Source: a virus
Length of the DNA: 34,858 nt
Virus record (IMG/VR): IMGVR_UViG_3300010150_000068
Span: 1-34,858 of that record
Strand: one strand, 5' to 3'
Position 1 is the first letter of the stretch. Every line of letters begins with the position of its first letter. Position numbers and translations under genes: made by a program. Of the stretch, positions 5,505 through 12,755 are shown piece after piece. Below the pieces are notes generated by a model, which searched no databases, was not told where the DNA came from, and worked only from the letters and a program-made list of their open reading frames with translations.

Positions 5505-6198
5505 TGAAGGTGGAAACATATTCAAAGATCCAGAAACTAAAGAACCTGTAACACAGCGTATCAATCAAGCTGATGTTGATCCTACACTTGCATGGTTAGA
5601 AAAGATTACAGGACTACCACACAAAGATTTTAAATTAGGTAGTACAGGAATTAGAAGTACAAGTGGCGATATGGATATTGCTGTTAACCAAGACGAAGTT
5701 ACCAAAGACGAAATGGTTGCTAAACTTGCGGCGTGGGTACAAAAGAATCATCCAGGAGATGATCTTAAAAAGTGGATTAGAAAGAGTGGCATCAACGTAC
5801 ACTTCCTAACTCCAATCAATGGCAACCCTGAAGAAGGCTATGTACAAACAGACTTGATGTTTGGCGAGCCTGAGTTCATGAAGTTCGCACTCAAAGGCAG
5901 TGGCGACAACACTCCATACAAAGGACAACATAGAATGATCCTTATTAGCAGTATTGCTAAAGCACAAGGATACAAGTTTAGTAGTGGCGCAGGATTAGTA
6001 GATAGAATTACAAATCAAACTATATCAAAGAACCCAGATGAGATTGCAAAAACATTAATGGGTGATACTGCTACTGCAAAAGATATGGATAGTGTTGAAA
6101 CAATTATTGCAAAGATTAAAACAGATCCTAACTACGAAAACTTAATTAAAGACGCTAGAGATAATTTCGAAAAGAACGGACTAGAGTTACCCAAATGA
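5494..6198 (+). CDS. Predicted minimal nucleotidyltransferase (Pol-beta fold)
   Basis: 234 residues from the ATG at 5494, which overlaps the end of the previous gene; an earlier in-frame ATG (5461) lies deeper in that gene. The segment KLGSTGIRSTSGDMDIAV has the GS...DxD signature of the Pol-beta nucleotidyltransferase superfamily (CCA-adding, poly(A), kanamycin-type enzymes), and VQTDLMFG further on could supply the third Asp. The start MILNEGG carries L-x-E. It overlaps by four bases (ATGA) with the ligase-like gene, so the two are probably made together and may act on the same nucleic-acid end. Substrate unknown. Confidence 0.7.
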   Translation: MILNEGGNIFKDPETKEPVTQRINQADVDPTLAWLEKITGLPHKDFKLGSTGIRSTSGDMDIAVNQDEVTKDEMVAKLAAWVQKNHPGDDLKKWIRKSGINVHFLTPINGNPEEGYVQTDLMFGEPEFMKFALKGSGDNTPYKGQHRMILISSIAKAQGYKFSSGAGLVDRITNQTISKNPDEIAKTLMGDTATAKDMDSVETIIAKIKTDPNYENLIKDARDNFEKNGLELPK

Positions 6199-7337
6199 GA
6201 TTTAACGAAATAATAAACGAAGCAGAAGCTCGAATACAACATGCTGAAGACTTAATCTTCTTCCATGGTAGTGCAGGTGCCAAACGTGCATTGGATTCAA
6301 TTGCCAGCATGGGTACAGGAGGACACACCAGTGCAACAATTAAATGGGACGGATCTCCCGCAGTCATTTTTGGCCGCGATGAAAATGGAGAGTTCATACT
6401 TACAGACAAGTCAGGCTTTGGTGCAAAAGGATACGACGGCAAATCAAAAAGTGCTGATGACCTTGAACAAATGTTCCTCAACCGTAGTGGTGGAAAGAAC
6501 AGAGATAAACCAGGCTATGTAGCATTCGCAGGTAGAATGAAAGCTCTGTTTCCTATTGCAGAAAAAGCTGTTCCAATTGAACACAGAGGATTCTTTAAAG
6601 GCGACATGCTTTACTTTGATACACCAACTAACAACAAAGGCGTATTACAGTTTACTCCTAACACAGTAACTTACACAGTACAAGCAGACAGCGATGTAGG
6701 TAAGAAGATACTAGCAAGTCAGGCTGGTGTAGTTATTCACAGAGTAGTAGATGCAGAAGGTGCTGAAAGTCCTTTAAAAGATTACGACATGTTTCAAGGA
6801 TCAAAGCTATTAGTGTTACCTCCAGTGGTTGCACAAACAGCTCCAGAAGTTGATCTAACTAAACTAAAAAGTTTACAAGGTATTGTTGCTAAGAATGGTC
6901 CTGCTATTGATAGTCTACTAGACACAGCTACATTACAGCAGATGCAAGTTAGTGACTTTGCACAAATACTTTATGCTTATACAAATAGTAAAGTAGATTC
7001 AGGACTAGCTAACTTAGGTAAAGACTTTGTACAATGGTTAACATCTAGTAAAGTATCTAAGAAGAAACAAGCAAAGATTATTGATTATATTAAAACGCAC
7101 ATGAAGGCGTTTCAGGCAATGTGGCAAACTGTTTCAGGGATAATGGAAGTCAAGGACGACATTATTACACAAATGGAAAGCAAACAAACAGACATTAAGG
7201 CATCTATCGCAGGTAAGCCAGGAGGCGAGGGCTATGTTTTAGCTAACCCAGGTGGCGATATTAAACTAGTAAACCGCTCTGAATTTAGTAAAGCTAACAG
7301 AGCAATTAAACGGGAGAGCAAAAATGAAAGCATCTGA
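6195..7337 (+). CDS. Predicted nucleotidyl-transfer ligase-like protein (KWDGS motif)
   Basis: 380 residues. SATIKWDGSPAVIFGRD resembles motif I (KxDG) of ATP-dependent DNA/RNA ligases, where the Lys takes AMP. IEHRGFFKGDMLYFDT could be motif III and EGYVLANPGGDIKLVNRSEF resembles motif IV/V (EGxV...iKLV). Order and spacing fit the superfamily, but the long helical insert between them (residues ~210-340) is not typical of a known ligase. N-terminus MRFNEIINEAEARI carries I-x-E, like neighbouring genes. Coupled (ATGA) to the nucleotidyltransferase gene and overlapping the next one. A nucleic-acid end-healing and sealing pair is the obvious reading; it is inference. Confidence 0.65.
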   Translation: MRFNEIINEAEARIQHAEDLIFFHGSAGAKRALDSIASMGTGGHTSATIKWDGSPAVIFGRDENGEFILTDKSGFGAKGYDGKSKSADDLEQMFLNRSGGKNRDKPGYVAFAGRMKALFPIAEKAVPIEHRGFFKGDMLYFDTPTNNKGVLQFTPNTVTYTVQADSDVGKKILASQAGVVIHRVVDAEGAESPLKDYDMFQGSKLLVLPPVVAQTAPEVDLTKLKSLQGIVAKNGPAIDSLLDTATLQQMQVSDFAQILYAYTNSKVDSGLANLGKDFVQWLTSSKVSKKKQAKIIDYIKTHMKAFQAMWQTVSGIMEVKDDIITQMESKQTDIKASIAGKPGGEGYVLANPGGDIKLVNRSEFSKANRAIKRESKNESI

Positions 7338-7731
7338 TTTTGATAGCGACTTCGCTGATATGAAAAAGGGTTTTGACCCAGCGGACGACGATAATGCAGA
7401 TATGGATAAAGAATTTAAGCAAATGCCAATGATTACACAGATTGGTAAGATTTTAGATTCAAGAGGTAACCCTAATCCAGTTACACATTTAACAAGTGAA
7501 ACTGGCAAGAAATACAAAGCTAGTGTTACACATGCACAAACACTTAAAATGATGTTAACAACTGATGCAGTTAAACCTGCAATCAAACGTGAGTTTACAT
7601 TAGACATTGCACAAGACGAACTGTTAGGTAAAATGTTAAGTGCTAAGAGTCAAGAAGAAATGGTCAACATCTTTAAAGACAAGTACATGAAAGATGGTGG
7701 CAACACAGAACGCAGAAGTAATTACGCATAA
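7324..7731 (+). CDS. Conserved-looking protein of unknown function
   Basis: 135 residues, starting inside the end of the ligase-like gene after GGGAGAGC. The first 35 residues are very acidic with regularly spaced Phe/Asp (DFDSDFADMKKGFDPADDD). The rest is a mixed domain that includes a short strand pair (RGNPNPVTHLTSETGKKYKA) and helices. Not recognised. Its TAA shares its A with the next ATG (TAATG), so all genes from 5229 to 8603 look like one translationally coupled unit. Confidence 0.6.
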   Translation: MKASDFDSDFADMKKGFDPADDDNADMDKEFKQMPMITQIGKILDSRGNPNPVTHLTSETGKKYKASVTHAQTLKMMLTTDAVKPAIKREFTLDIAQDELLGKMLSAKSQEEMVNIFKDKYMKDGGNTERRSNYA

Positions 7732-8603
7732 TGGAACTTAACTTTTTAACAGAACTACACGAAGCGAGGATGACTCGCAACACGTCTGATAACTCTAAAT
7801 TAAGTTATACAGATTGTTGTGAGCGTCTTTACTTGATGACATTAGTATTAGAACTGTTAAGAAAGTTTTCAGAGTTCAATGGCACCGTAGCAGGATACGC
7901 AACAAAGACTACACAGAATCAAAACTATAGACAGTTTAGGATGCATGGCACTGATCTCTATAACTTAATATATTTTGTTAGTGGAGACGATGATGCGTTA
8001 ATGAAACTTAAAGACTTTGAAAGTGCAAAGAAAGTTAGAGCTAGTACATTTTTACCTGTAATGGGATTAAACAGATGGCTAATAACTTTAAAAGGTACAA
8101 GCAAACTATCAGGTAGTGACATGCTTATGTCAATTGAACGTGCTTGTAAAATTACTAATACTGATTACAAAACAATTAGACGAGCAGTAACTAATTGGGA
8201 TAGGCTTAGTGGCGCAGATAAAAAGAAGTGGGTAACTAAACTATTACTTGCTTCAAGAGCTAAACTTCGTAACAGTGATATTATTATGTACATTGAGGAA
8301 CTAGCAAGAAAAGCTAACCTTGAAGATACTAAAGTAAAAGACAACGAGCCTACAGTAAGTATGCCAGACATAGTACCAACTACTGCACAAGACCTAGCAC
8401 TATACAGATACATTGTTGGTGCAAAGAACGTAATGGGAACTAAGAAGTTTTTAGATGCGGCAAAGAAAGGTCAAAGTATGTCACCTGCATTTGTTAAAGC
8501 ATATCTACCAGCAGTAGAATTGCTAGACGATATTGTTAAAGCAGGCCCAGGATACATACAAATGCTACGAGCATTGCAAAAAAGAGCTAAAAACAGCCGA
8601 TAA
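7731..8603 (+). CDS. Helical protein of unknown function, end of operon
   Basis: 290 residues, almost entirely helical, with a basic C-terminus (LQKRAKNSR). The start MELNFLTELHEARM contains L-x-E (LTE), and its first residues resemble the start of T4 Alt (MELITELFDE), an internal head protein with a cleaved capsid-targeting leader. The body does not resemble Alt's ADP-ribosyltransferase domain. Start overlaps the previous stop (TAATG). A virion or internal-head protein is plausible; unproven. Confidence 0.6.
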   Translation: MELNFLTELHEARMTRNTSDNSKLSYTDCCERLYLMTLVLELLRKFSEFNGTVAGYATKTTQNQNYRQFRMHGTDLYNLIYFVSGDDDALMKLKDFESAKKVRASTFLPVMGLNRWLITLKGTSKLSGSDMLMSIERACKITNTDYKTIRRAVTNWDRLSGADKKKWVTKLLLASRAKLRNSDIIMYIEELARKANLEDTKVKDNEPTVSMPDIVPTTAQDLALYRYIVGAKNVMGTKKFLDAAKKGQSMSPAFVKAYLPAVELLDDIVKAGPGYIQMLRALQKRAKNSR

Positions 8604-8625
8604 TCCACCCATTTTCCTAAAACGG

Positions 8626-8633
8626 ATAAATAA
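8626..8633 (+). promoter_or_regulatory. Late promoter box GATAAATA
   Basis: Seven-of-eight match to TATAAATA; expected start at 8639, giving a 74-base structured leader for the gene at 8713. Confidence 0.6.
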
Positions 8634-8638
8634 AAGTA

Positions 8639-8712
8639 ACCACAATACACGAGAAAAAGTGTGTGGCCATTAGAGCCGAGGGAAACCTCATTTATAACAT
8701 AGGAGAAATAAA
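8639..8712 (+). promoter_or_regulatory. Structured 5' leader of a highly expressed gene
   Basis: Contains an ACAC/GTGT hairpin (8647-8663 region) and GAGG-GAAA-CCTC (8678-8689), a GNRA-capped stem, then a strong AGGAGAAATAAA before the ATG. Longer than other leaders here, so it may stabilise the message. Confidence 0.45.
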
Positions 8713-9051
8713 ATGGCTGGAGTAGCAAGAACAACTGGACTAGGACATGCACACGCAACGTTATATAGTACAGCAAATTTAGGATTTTACGTAGTAGACG
8801 CAGGAGCTTCATTAGCAGGCGAAGGCGGAATTGGTAAAGCATTAGAACTAATTGCACAAGCAATTAACCCAATCGCAATGAACAGTGAAGGTACTGCTGG
8901 ATTGTTAAACATCGTAGTTGACGACACACAGTGGGACGCGGCTTCTTTACAAGCGGCAATCAGACACTTAGGTGCGGCGGCTGGATCAGGCGACTATGAC
9001 GCGACTGGTGCAACTGTAACTGCAGGTGGACAATTCATCGTAAGTGCATAA
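8713..9051 (+). CDS. Small abundant protein, probably structural
   Basis: 112 residues, Ala/Gly-rich, low charge and without Cys or Lys-rich tracts: a compact, strand-and-helix composition typical of capsid decoration or tail subunits. It stands alone between a late promoter with a structured leader and a near-perfect terminator, with the strongest ribosome site in the area (AGGAG, 7-8 bases from ATG), all signs of a very highly made protein. I do not recognise the family; the virion role is inferred from expression signals and neighbourhood. Confidence 0.65.
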   Translation: MAGVARTTGLGHAHATLYSTANLGFYVVDAGASLAGEGGIGKALELIAQAINPIAMNSEGTAGLLNIVVDDTQWDAASLQAAIRHLGAAAGSGDYDATGATVTAGGQFIVSA

Positions 9052-9080
9052 TAGTACTAACGTAAATTAAAACTTAGAAA

Positions 9081-9109
9081 GGGCTCAGTTTTTACTGGGC
9101 CCTTTTTTT
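9081..9109 (+). terminator. Strong intrinsic terminator
   Basis: GGGCTCAG-TTTTTA-CTGGGCCC followed by seven T. Ends the 8713 transcript. Confidence 0.95.
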
Positions 9110-9114
9110 ATGGC

Positions 9115-9122
9115 CATAAATA
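9115..9122 (+). promoter_or_regulatory. Late box CATAAATA, start point on the ATG
   Basis: With T4 spacing (last A of the box at -6) the start point is 9128, exactly the A of the next gene's ATG, predicting a leaderless mRNA. Confidence 0.55.
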
Positions 9123-9127
9123 GATGC

Positions 9128-9532
9128 ATGGACACATTCATCATTGAAACACTTGTAGACATAACCAATACTGGATTGAACAAGTTCAAAACTGAAGATC
9201 GTCATTTGATTAATCAACAGTCTAACTGGAATACAGCACAGCAAGTTATGAGTATGAGAGCAAACATATACTTTGATACAAAGCCCACAGTTGAAAAAAG
9301 AGATATTAAAGACTTTGGTACAGCGTTTAAGGGCAAACATAATGTATGGTCGTTTCGTTTTGATGTTGAACAAGAAGGTGCCCTAAGTGTTGATGCACTA
9401 ATAGATGACTTTGATCTAATACCAGTTATACCAGGGTTAGATAGCACAATTACGATAAATAATAGTGCGTTTAGAACTAAAGATTCAGAGCGTATTAATA
9501 TTATTTTTAAAGTAGTAGATAAAGACATATAG
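9128..9532 (+). CDS. Protein of unknown function with predicted leaderless mRNA
   Basis: 134 residues from ATG 9128. An in-frame ATG at 9110 would put the late box inside the gene and touch the terminator, so it is rejected. The protein looks like a mixed strand/helix fold with many acidic residues, starting MDTFIIETLVDI, and ends in a hydrophobic strand (INIIFKVVDKDI), like phage tail or baseplate-wedge small subunits. Not recognised. There is no ribosome site, in line with leaderless translation. Confidence 0.6.
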   Translation: MDTFIIETLVDITNTGLNKFKTEDRHLINQQSNWNTAQQVMSMRANIYFDTKPTVEKRDIKDFGTAFKGKHNVWSFRFDVEQEGALSVDALIDDFDLIPVIPGLDSTITINNSAFRTKDSERINIIFKVVDKDI

Positions 9533-9538
9533 ACTACC

Positions 9539-9546
9539 AATAAATA
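9539..9546 (+). promoter_or_regulatory. Late box AATAAATA
   Basis: Expected start near 9552, leaving a leader of about 98 bases for the gene at 9650. The leader shows no clear hairpin; AAAGGATAG lies just before the ATG. Confidence 0.5.
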
Positions 9547-9649
9547 CTATAGTAAAAAGGCACATATAACATCTCGCATATAAACACATTAGGCTAACAG
9601 AAAAGTTTACTAATCACCATTTGAGCAATGGGTTTAAAGGATAGAACAT

Positions 9650-9883
9650 ATGGCAACGCCGTTAGAAAAAAAGAACTTAGAAGCACACGTTGATTTGTGC
9701 GAACAAAGGTATATACGTTTAGAAGCACGTCTAGCCAGCGTTGAAGATAAGCTAGAACATGTTCATAGCGATATTACACATGGCAACAAAGCTATGTTTA
9801 AAGTTTTAATTGGTGCAACAGGAACTATTGTTGCAGGACTACTTAGTACTATTGTAGTCATACTAATGAACTTTACCAACTAA
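9650..9883 (+). CDS. Holin-like / XhlA-type membrane protein
   Basis: 77 residues: an N-terminal charged heptad-like coil (about 5-50, with RLEARLASVEDKLEHV) and a single C-terminal membrane span (VLIGATGTIVAGLLSTIVVILM), ending NFTN. This layout is that of the XhlA/hemolysin-type lysis accessory proteins, which sit in the inner membrane and assist holins. A tail-tape or cell-envelope anchor could look alike. Good ribosome site (AAAGGATAG). No endolysin gene is adjacent. Confidence 0.6.
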   Translation: MATPLEKKNLEAHVDLCEQRYIRLEARLASVEDKLEHVHSDITHGNKAMFKVLIGATGTIVAGLLSTIVVILMNFTN

Positions 9884-9904
9884 TTACACTTCCCTACTTA
9901 CATA

Positions 9905-9912
9905 GATAAATA
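9905..9912 (+). promoter_or_regulatory. Late box GATAAATA, start point on the ATG
   Basis: Last A of the box at 9912; T4 spacing puts the start at 9918, the A of the ATG. Opens the run of head-type genes to 11607. Confidence 0.6.
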
Positions 9913-9917
9913 CACGT

Positions 9918-10202
9918 ATGCTGATACGTGAAGTCACATCAATAGACGAAAAACAAATTTGGGCACGTTCTGGAAAGAAAGTAGTCCGCAAGTACCGTTG
10001 TACCCAAGGTCCTCGTAAAGGACGTATAGTGAAAAAGATGTCGCAATGTTTTGCGGCACCTAATATTAAAGCAAGAATTAACATGAAACGCTTACGAGCT
10101 AAGATAGGCGGCAAGATGATGCGTAAGGCTCGCAGAACTAAACGTGTTAATCCTGTTTCACGCAGAGTCCAGGCGTTAAATAAAGCAGGACGCAGAAGAT
10201 GA
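9918..10202 (+). CDS. Very basic Cys-x16-Cys protein, copy 1
   Basis: 94 residues, rich in Arg and Lys throughout. Conserved block shared with the next gene: a GK-VRKYRCT stretch, then RKGRIV, then a second Cys 17 residues after the first, followed by an NIKA segment and an Arg/Lys-rich helix. Two Cys could bind zinc with other residues or form a disulfide. The start MLIREVTSIDEK has I-x-E twice, like prohead-protease sites. It likely binds nucleic acid; packaging with DNA in the head is a reasonable guess. Predicted leaderless start. Overlaps the next gene by four bases. Confidence 0.65.
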   Translation: MLIREVTSIDEKQIWARSGKKVVRKYRCTQGPRKGRIVKKMSQCFAAPNIKARINMKRLRAKIGGKMMRKARRTKRVNPVSRRVQALNKAGRRR

Positions 10203-10528
10203 AGATAGCAGAGATTAAAGAAGGTGTTATCGGCATATGGGGCAAAACAAAAGGTAAGTTAGTACGTAAATACAGATGTACAAGCGGAACACGTAAAGGA
10301 CGTATTGTTGCTAAGCCGGCAACTTGTAACGCAACTAAAAGAGTTTCAAGTGCGTTAAATATTAAACGTGCTAAGGCTAAGAAGGCTAGTGTAATGCAAG
10401 TCAGATCCTCTCGTACTAAACGTGCAAGTGGATTAAGTAAGAGAGTTGCTGGGGCAAATAAGCCACAGTCACAAGCAAGGTATAAAAAGCCTACAAGAAA
10501 AAAGAGTTTTAAAAAGAGATCTAAATAA
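10199..10528 (+). CDS. Very basic Cys-x16-Cys protein, copy 2
   Basis: 109 residues, a paralogue of the preceding gene: WGKTKGKLVRKYRCTSG then RKGRIVAKPATC, the same Cys spacing, and a following NIKRAKAKKA helix. The C-terminus is even more basic (TRKKSFKKRSK). The start MKIAEIKEG has two I-x-E sites. The tandem arrangement and ATGA overlap point to local duplication and co-translation. Probably DNA- or RNA-binding; could compact packaged DNA. Confidence 0.65.
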   Translation: MKIAEIKEGVIGIWGKTKGKLVRKYRCTSGTRKGRIVAKPATCNATKRVSSALNIKRAKAKKASVMQVRSSRTKRASGLSKRVAGANKPQSQARYKKPTRKKSFKKRSK

Positions 10529-10986
10529 TGAGAGCAGACGAGTTTACAAAACCAAAACAAGAACAACAGGTTGTTGAAGTAGTTCCGGCTATTGCGGCGG
10601 CAGTTGGTAGAGTCGGTGCTTCAATGGGTACAGCGGCCGCGAAGGCTGGAATGAGAGTTGCTACTGCTGGAATGAAAGCAGGTGCTAAAGCTGGAGCCAA
10701 TCTAGCTAAAGGTGCAGGTAAAGCGGCAATGAAATCAATTGGCAAGGCACAAGCTAACATATCAAAGAGCATACTTAAAAAAGGTGCCAAGTTAGCAATG
10801 CCAACACAAGGGCCAGGTGGCAAAGAACAAGAATTTGATATAGATGACGTACAAGGCGATCAAGTCATCTTAAAGAATCCAAAACCAAAAGCAGGTGAAC
10901 CACAGTCGTTTGTCTATAACAAAAAAGACTTAGACGATGTAGTAAAGCAAAAAGCTGATGCAATAGCACAAATGGGTAAAAGTTAA
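10528..10986 (+). CDS. Ala/Gly/Lys-rich helical protein with a C-terminal domain
   Basis: 152 residues. Residues ~20-95 are a low-complexity amphipathic stretch of Ala, Gly, Met and Lys (repeats such as GMKAGAKAGANLAKGAGKAA), akin to histone-H1-like tails or membrane-active helices. Residues ~100-150 form a small acidic domain (EFDIDDVQGDQVILKNP) with a strand-turn look. Coupled to its neighbours by TAATG at both ends. Candidate scaffold-core or internal-head protein; not recognised as a family. Confidence 0.6.
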   Translation: MRADEFTKPKQEQQVVEVVPAIAAAVGRVGASMGTAAAKAGMRVATAGMKAGAKAGANLAKGAGKAAMKSIGKAQANISKSILKKGAKLAMPTQGPGGKEQEFDIDDVQGDQVILKNPKPKAGEPQSFVYNKKDLDDVVKQKADAIAQMGKS

Positions 10987-11201
10987 TGAAACTAAAACAA
11001 GTGCTAGAGGGATTTACAATACAAGTAAGCAATGAAGAGCAAGAGATTCTAAATAGAATGACTCATATTACTCCTCTCAATGCTTTTCCTCAGAGGGAAC
11101 AATTTATTATTGAGAATTTGATTAGAAAAGCGTTGGTGACAAAAGTTGCTAACAATGGTATGACAATGGTGATCGCAAATGAACTCGAAACGTATAATTG
11201 A
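10986..11201 (+). CDS. Small protein of unknown function
   Basis: 71 residues starting MKLKQVLEGFTIQV at a TAATG overlap. The rest is helical (EEQEILNRM, EQFIIENLIRKALVTK) with a hydrophobic ending. Its last 23 bases overlap the start of the next gene. The compact shape resembles small winged-helix or head-completion subunits, but no signature is seen. Confidence 0.55.
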   Translation: MKLKQVLEGFTIQVSNEEQEILNRMTHITPLNAFPQREQFIIENLIRKALVTKVANNGMTMVIANELETYN

Positions 11202-11607
11202 AGATTTAGATAGTATCATGGAAGAAGGGCTTAACAGAGTCCATGTTCCATATGCAAAGGGTAAGAGTGTTCGTATAAAGAACACAGTGATTAGACAGAC
11301 GAAACAAGGATTTTTAGTGTTTGACGTAAAGACACATACAAGAGTAGCAGAAACATTTAGTAAGCGTGGAGCCATTGCCTTTGCAAAAGCTCGTGCTAAA
11401 GGATATGATGCGAAGTGTAGTGAAATACTAAATTTAGATGCAGGATTAAGCAAACATTACATGGATAGCTTGTTCCATAAGCATAGCATTGAACAAACAG
11501 ACGACGAAATGCGTAAAATGGCGTTAGAAACTAGGTTTGAGATAGCAAAAGACCGTACTTTTCAATATATGGACCAAATCGACAGGTTCATCTTTAACGA
11601 AGAATGA
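11179..11607 (+). CDS. Protein of unknown function in the head-type run
   Basis: 142 residues. Starts MNSKRIIEDLDSIMEEG (two I-x-E sites) and then has a strand-rich basic part (KGKSVRIKNTVIRQTKQGFLV-type, residues 25-55), followed by an AFAKARAKGYD helix. That arrangement looks like a small DNA-binding or virion protein domain. The ATG at 11179 lies inside the previous gene, preceded by a weak GGTGATCG. Last gene before the late box at 11606. Confidence 0.6.
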   Translation: MNSKRIIEDLDSIMEEGLNRVHVPYAKGKSVRIKNTVIRQTKQGFLVFDVKTHTRVAETFSKRGAIAFAKARAKGYDAKCSEILNLDAGLSKHYMDSLFHKHSIEQTDDEMRKMALETRFEIAKDRTFQYMDQIDRFIFNEE

Positions 11608-11613
11608 TAAATA
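11606..11613 (+). promoter_or_regulatory. Late box GATAAATA
   Basis: Overlaps the stop of the previous gene; expected start near 11619, with GTAAGGAAC as the ribosome site for the ATG at 11638. Confidence 0.6.
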
Positions 11614-11637
11614 ATATTAATGTAAGGAACAACTGAT

Positions 11638-12750
11638 ATGAAACTTAACGATTTGAAAAAACCTTTGACAGCTAATGCTTTAAATGAAAGCCTAGCTAAA
11701 ACTTTTGGAACAAGAATTGCTCTTGATAAATTTACTGTGGAGCAACTAGAAGATGCACGTAATAAATTACGTACACAACTAAGCCAAGTTGAAACAAGCG
11801 AACAGTTTGAAAGCGTACATTCAAGTGACACATATCAGAAAGCTAAAATGTTCCTAGACGTTATCAACCAAGAGATGCTTGAAAGAGAAGAAACTGCTAA
11901 CGAAGCAAAACCAGACTTTTTAGATTTAGACAAAGACGGCGACAAGAAAGAGCCAATGAAGAAAGCCGCAAAAGAAAAAGGCGATTCAAAAGATTCAGAC
12001 TCAAAAGGCTTATCAGCAAAACAAAAGAAACTTCCAGCAGGCTTACAAAAAGCTATTGCTAAGAAAACTAACGAAGATGCAGAAGAAGGCAAAATGCCAT
12101 CAAAAGCACACATTATGAAAATGTGTAAAGATGGTAAGAGTGCAGAAGAAATTTGTAAAATGCATCCAGACTGTGATCCAGTAAAAATAAAAGCAATGAT
12201 CAAAGACTGTAAATCAGAAATGAACGAAGCTCTTGATAAATTAATTGAAGGTGCAGAAGAAGCGGCAACTTTAGTTATGGCGGCCAAAGACATGGTAGAC
12301 AGAGTTACAGGTTGGATGGAAGACACAGCAGAAATGCAAACAGAAAGTATGCTAGAACTAGGCGACAAAATTAGAGACGAGATGGGTTCAGAAGCATCTG
12401 AAACATTTATTGGAACTGTAAAACCAGCACTAGAAAATCTTTACACAGTATTTGAAACAACCAGAGAAGCATTAACAGGTGGCGTAGCTATCGTAACAGG
12501 CGAAGGCGCACCAGAGACTATGGGAACAGACATTGAGGCTCCTGCAGAGGACCCAGCTATGGAACCAACAGTTGACCAAGACGCCGATGCTGAAGCACCA
12601 GTAGATGATGAATTTGGAGCAAGTGAACCTGCAACAGGCGGAGAAGAAATTGCGGACAGAGGTAAACGAGAAAGTGTTTTACGCTCACGCAGATTAGCTC
12701 AGTTATTAACTGATTCAAAAAAAAAGGTAGTACCTCAAGCAAAAAAGTAG
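11638..12750 (+). CDS. Scaffold/prohead-core-like acidic protein (zero-frame product)
   Basis: 370 residues in the zero frame. N-terminus MKLNDLKKPLTANALNES carries an L-x-E site. KPDFLDLDKDGDKKEPMKKA (residues 94-113) contains a DxDxDG-like acidic loop that could bind calcium. Low-complexity Lys/Glu helices follow, then a Cys-bearing helix pair (HIMKMCKD, EICKMHPDCDP), a helical domain and an acidic Pro/Ala-rich tail. Size, charge and helical content fit a T4-like prohead core protein; this is inference. Zero-frame translation stops soon after an A9 run; a -1 shift there would give a 482-residue protein ending at 13085. Confidence 0.65.
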   Translation: MKLNDLKKPLTANALNESLAKTFGTRIALDKFTVEQLEDARNKLRTQLSQVETSEQFESVHSSDTYQKAKMFLDVINQEMLEREETANEAKPDFLDLDKDGDKKEPMKKAAKEKGDSKDSDSKGLSAKQKKLPAGLQKAIAKKTNEDAEEGKMPSKAHIMKMCKDGKSAEEICKMHPDCDPVKIKAMIKDCKSEMNEALDKLIEGAEEAATLVMAAKDMVDRVTGWMEDTAEMQTESMLELGDKIRDEMGSEASETFIGTVKPALENLYTVFETTREALTGGVAIVTGEGAPETMGTDIEAPAEDPAMEPTVDQDADAEAPVDDEFGASEPATGGEEIADRGKRESVLRSRRLAQLLTDSKKKVVPQAKK

Positions 12751-12755
12751 CTGAG
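12720..12755 (+). promoter_or_regulatory. Candidate -1 frameshift site A_AAA_AAG with hairpin
   Basis: The zero frame reads TCA AAA AAA AAG GTA; positions 12720-12726 form the slippery heptamer A_AAA_AAG, the one used by E. coli dnaX. Seven bases on, CTCAAGC (12734-12740) can pair with GCTGAG (12750-12755) through a bulged A. The -1 frame then stays open for 119 codons. The A9 run could also cause transcriptional slippage or be a one-base sequencing undercall. Confidence 0.6.

Noticed and set aside
9110-9127. ATG at 9110 for the 9128 gene
   Set aside because: It abuts the terminator's T-run and would place the late box inside the gene.
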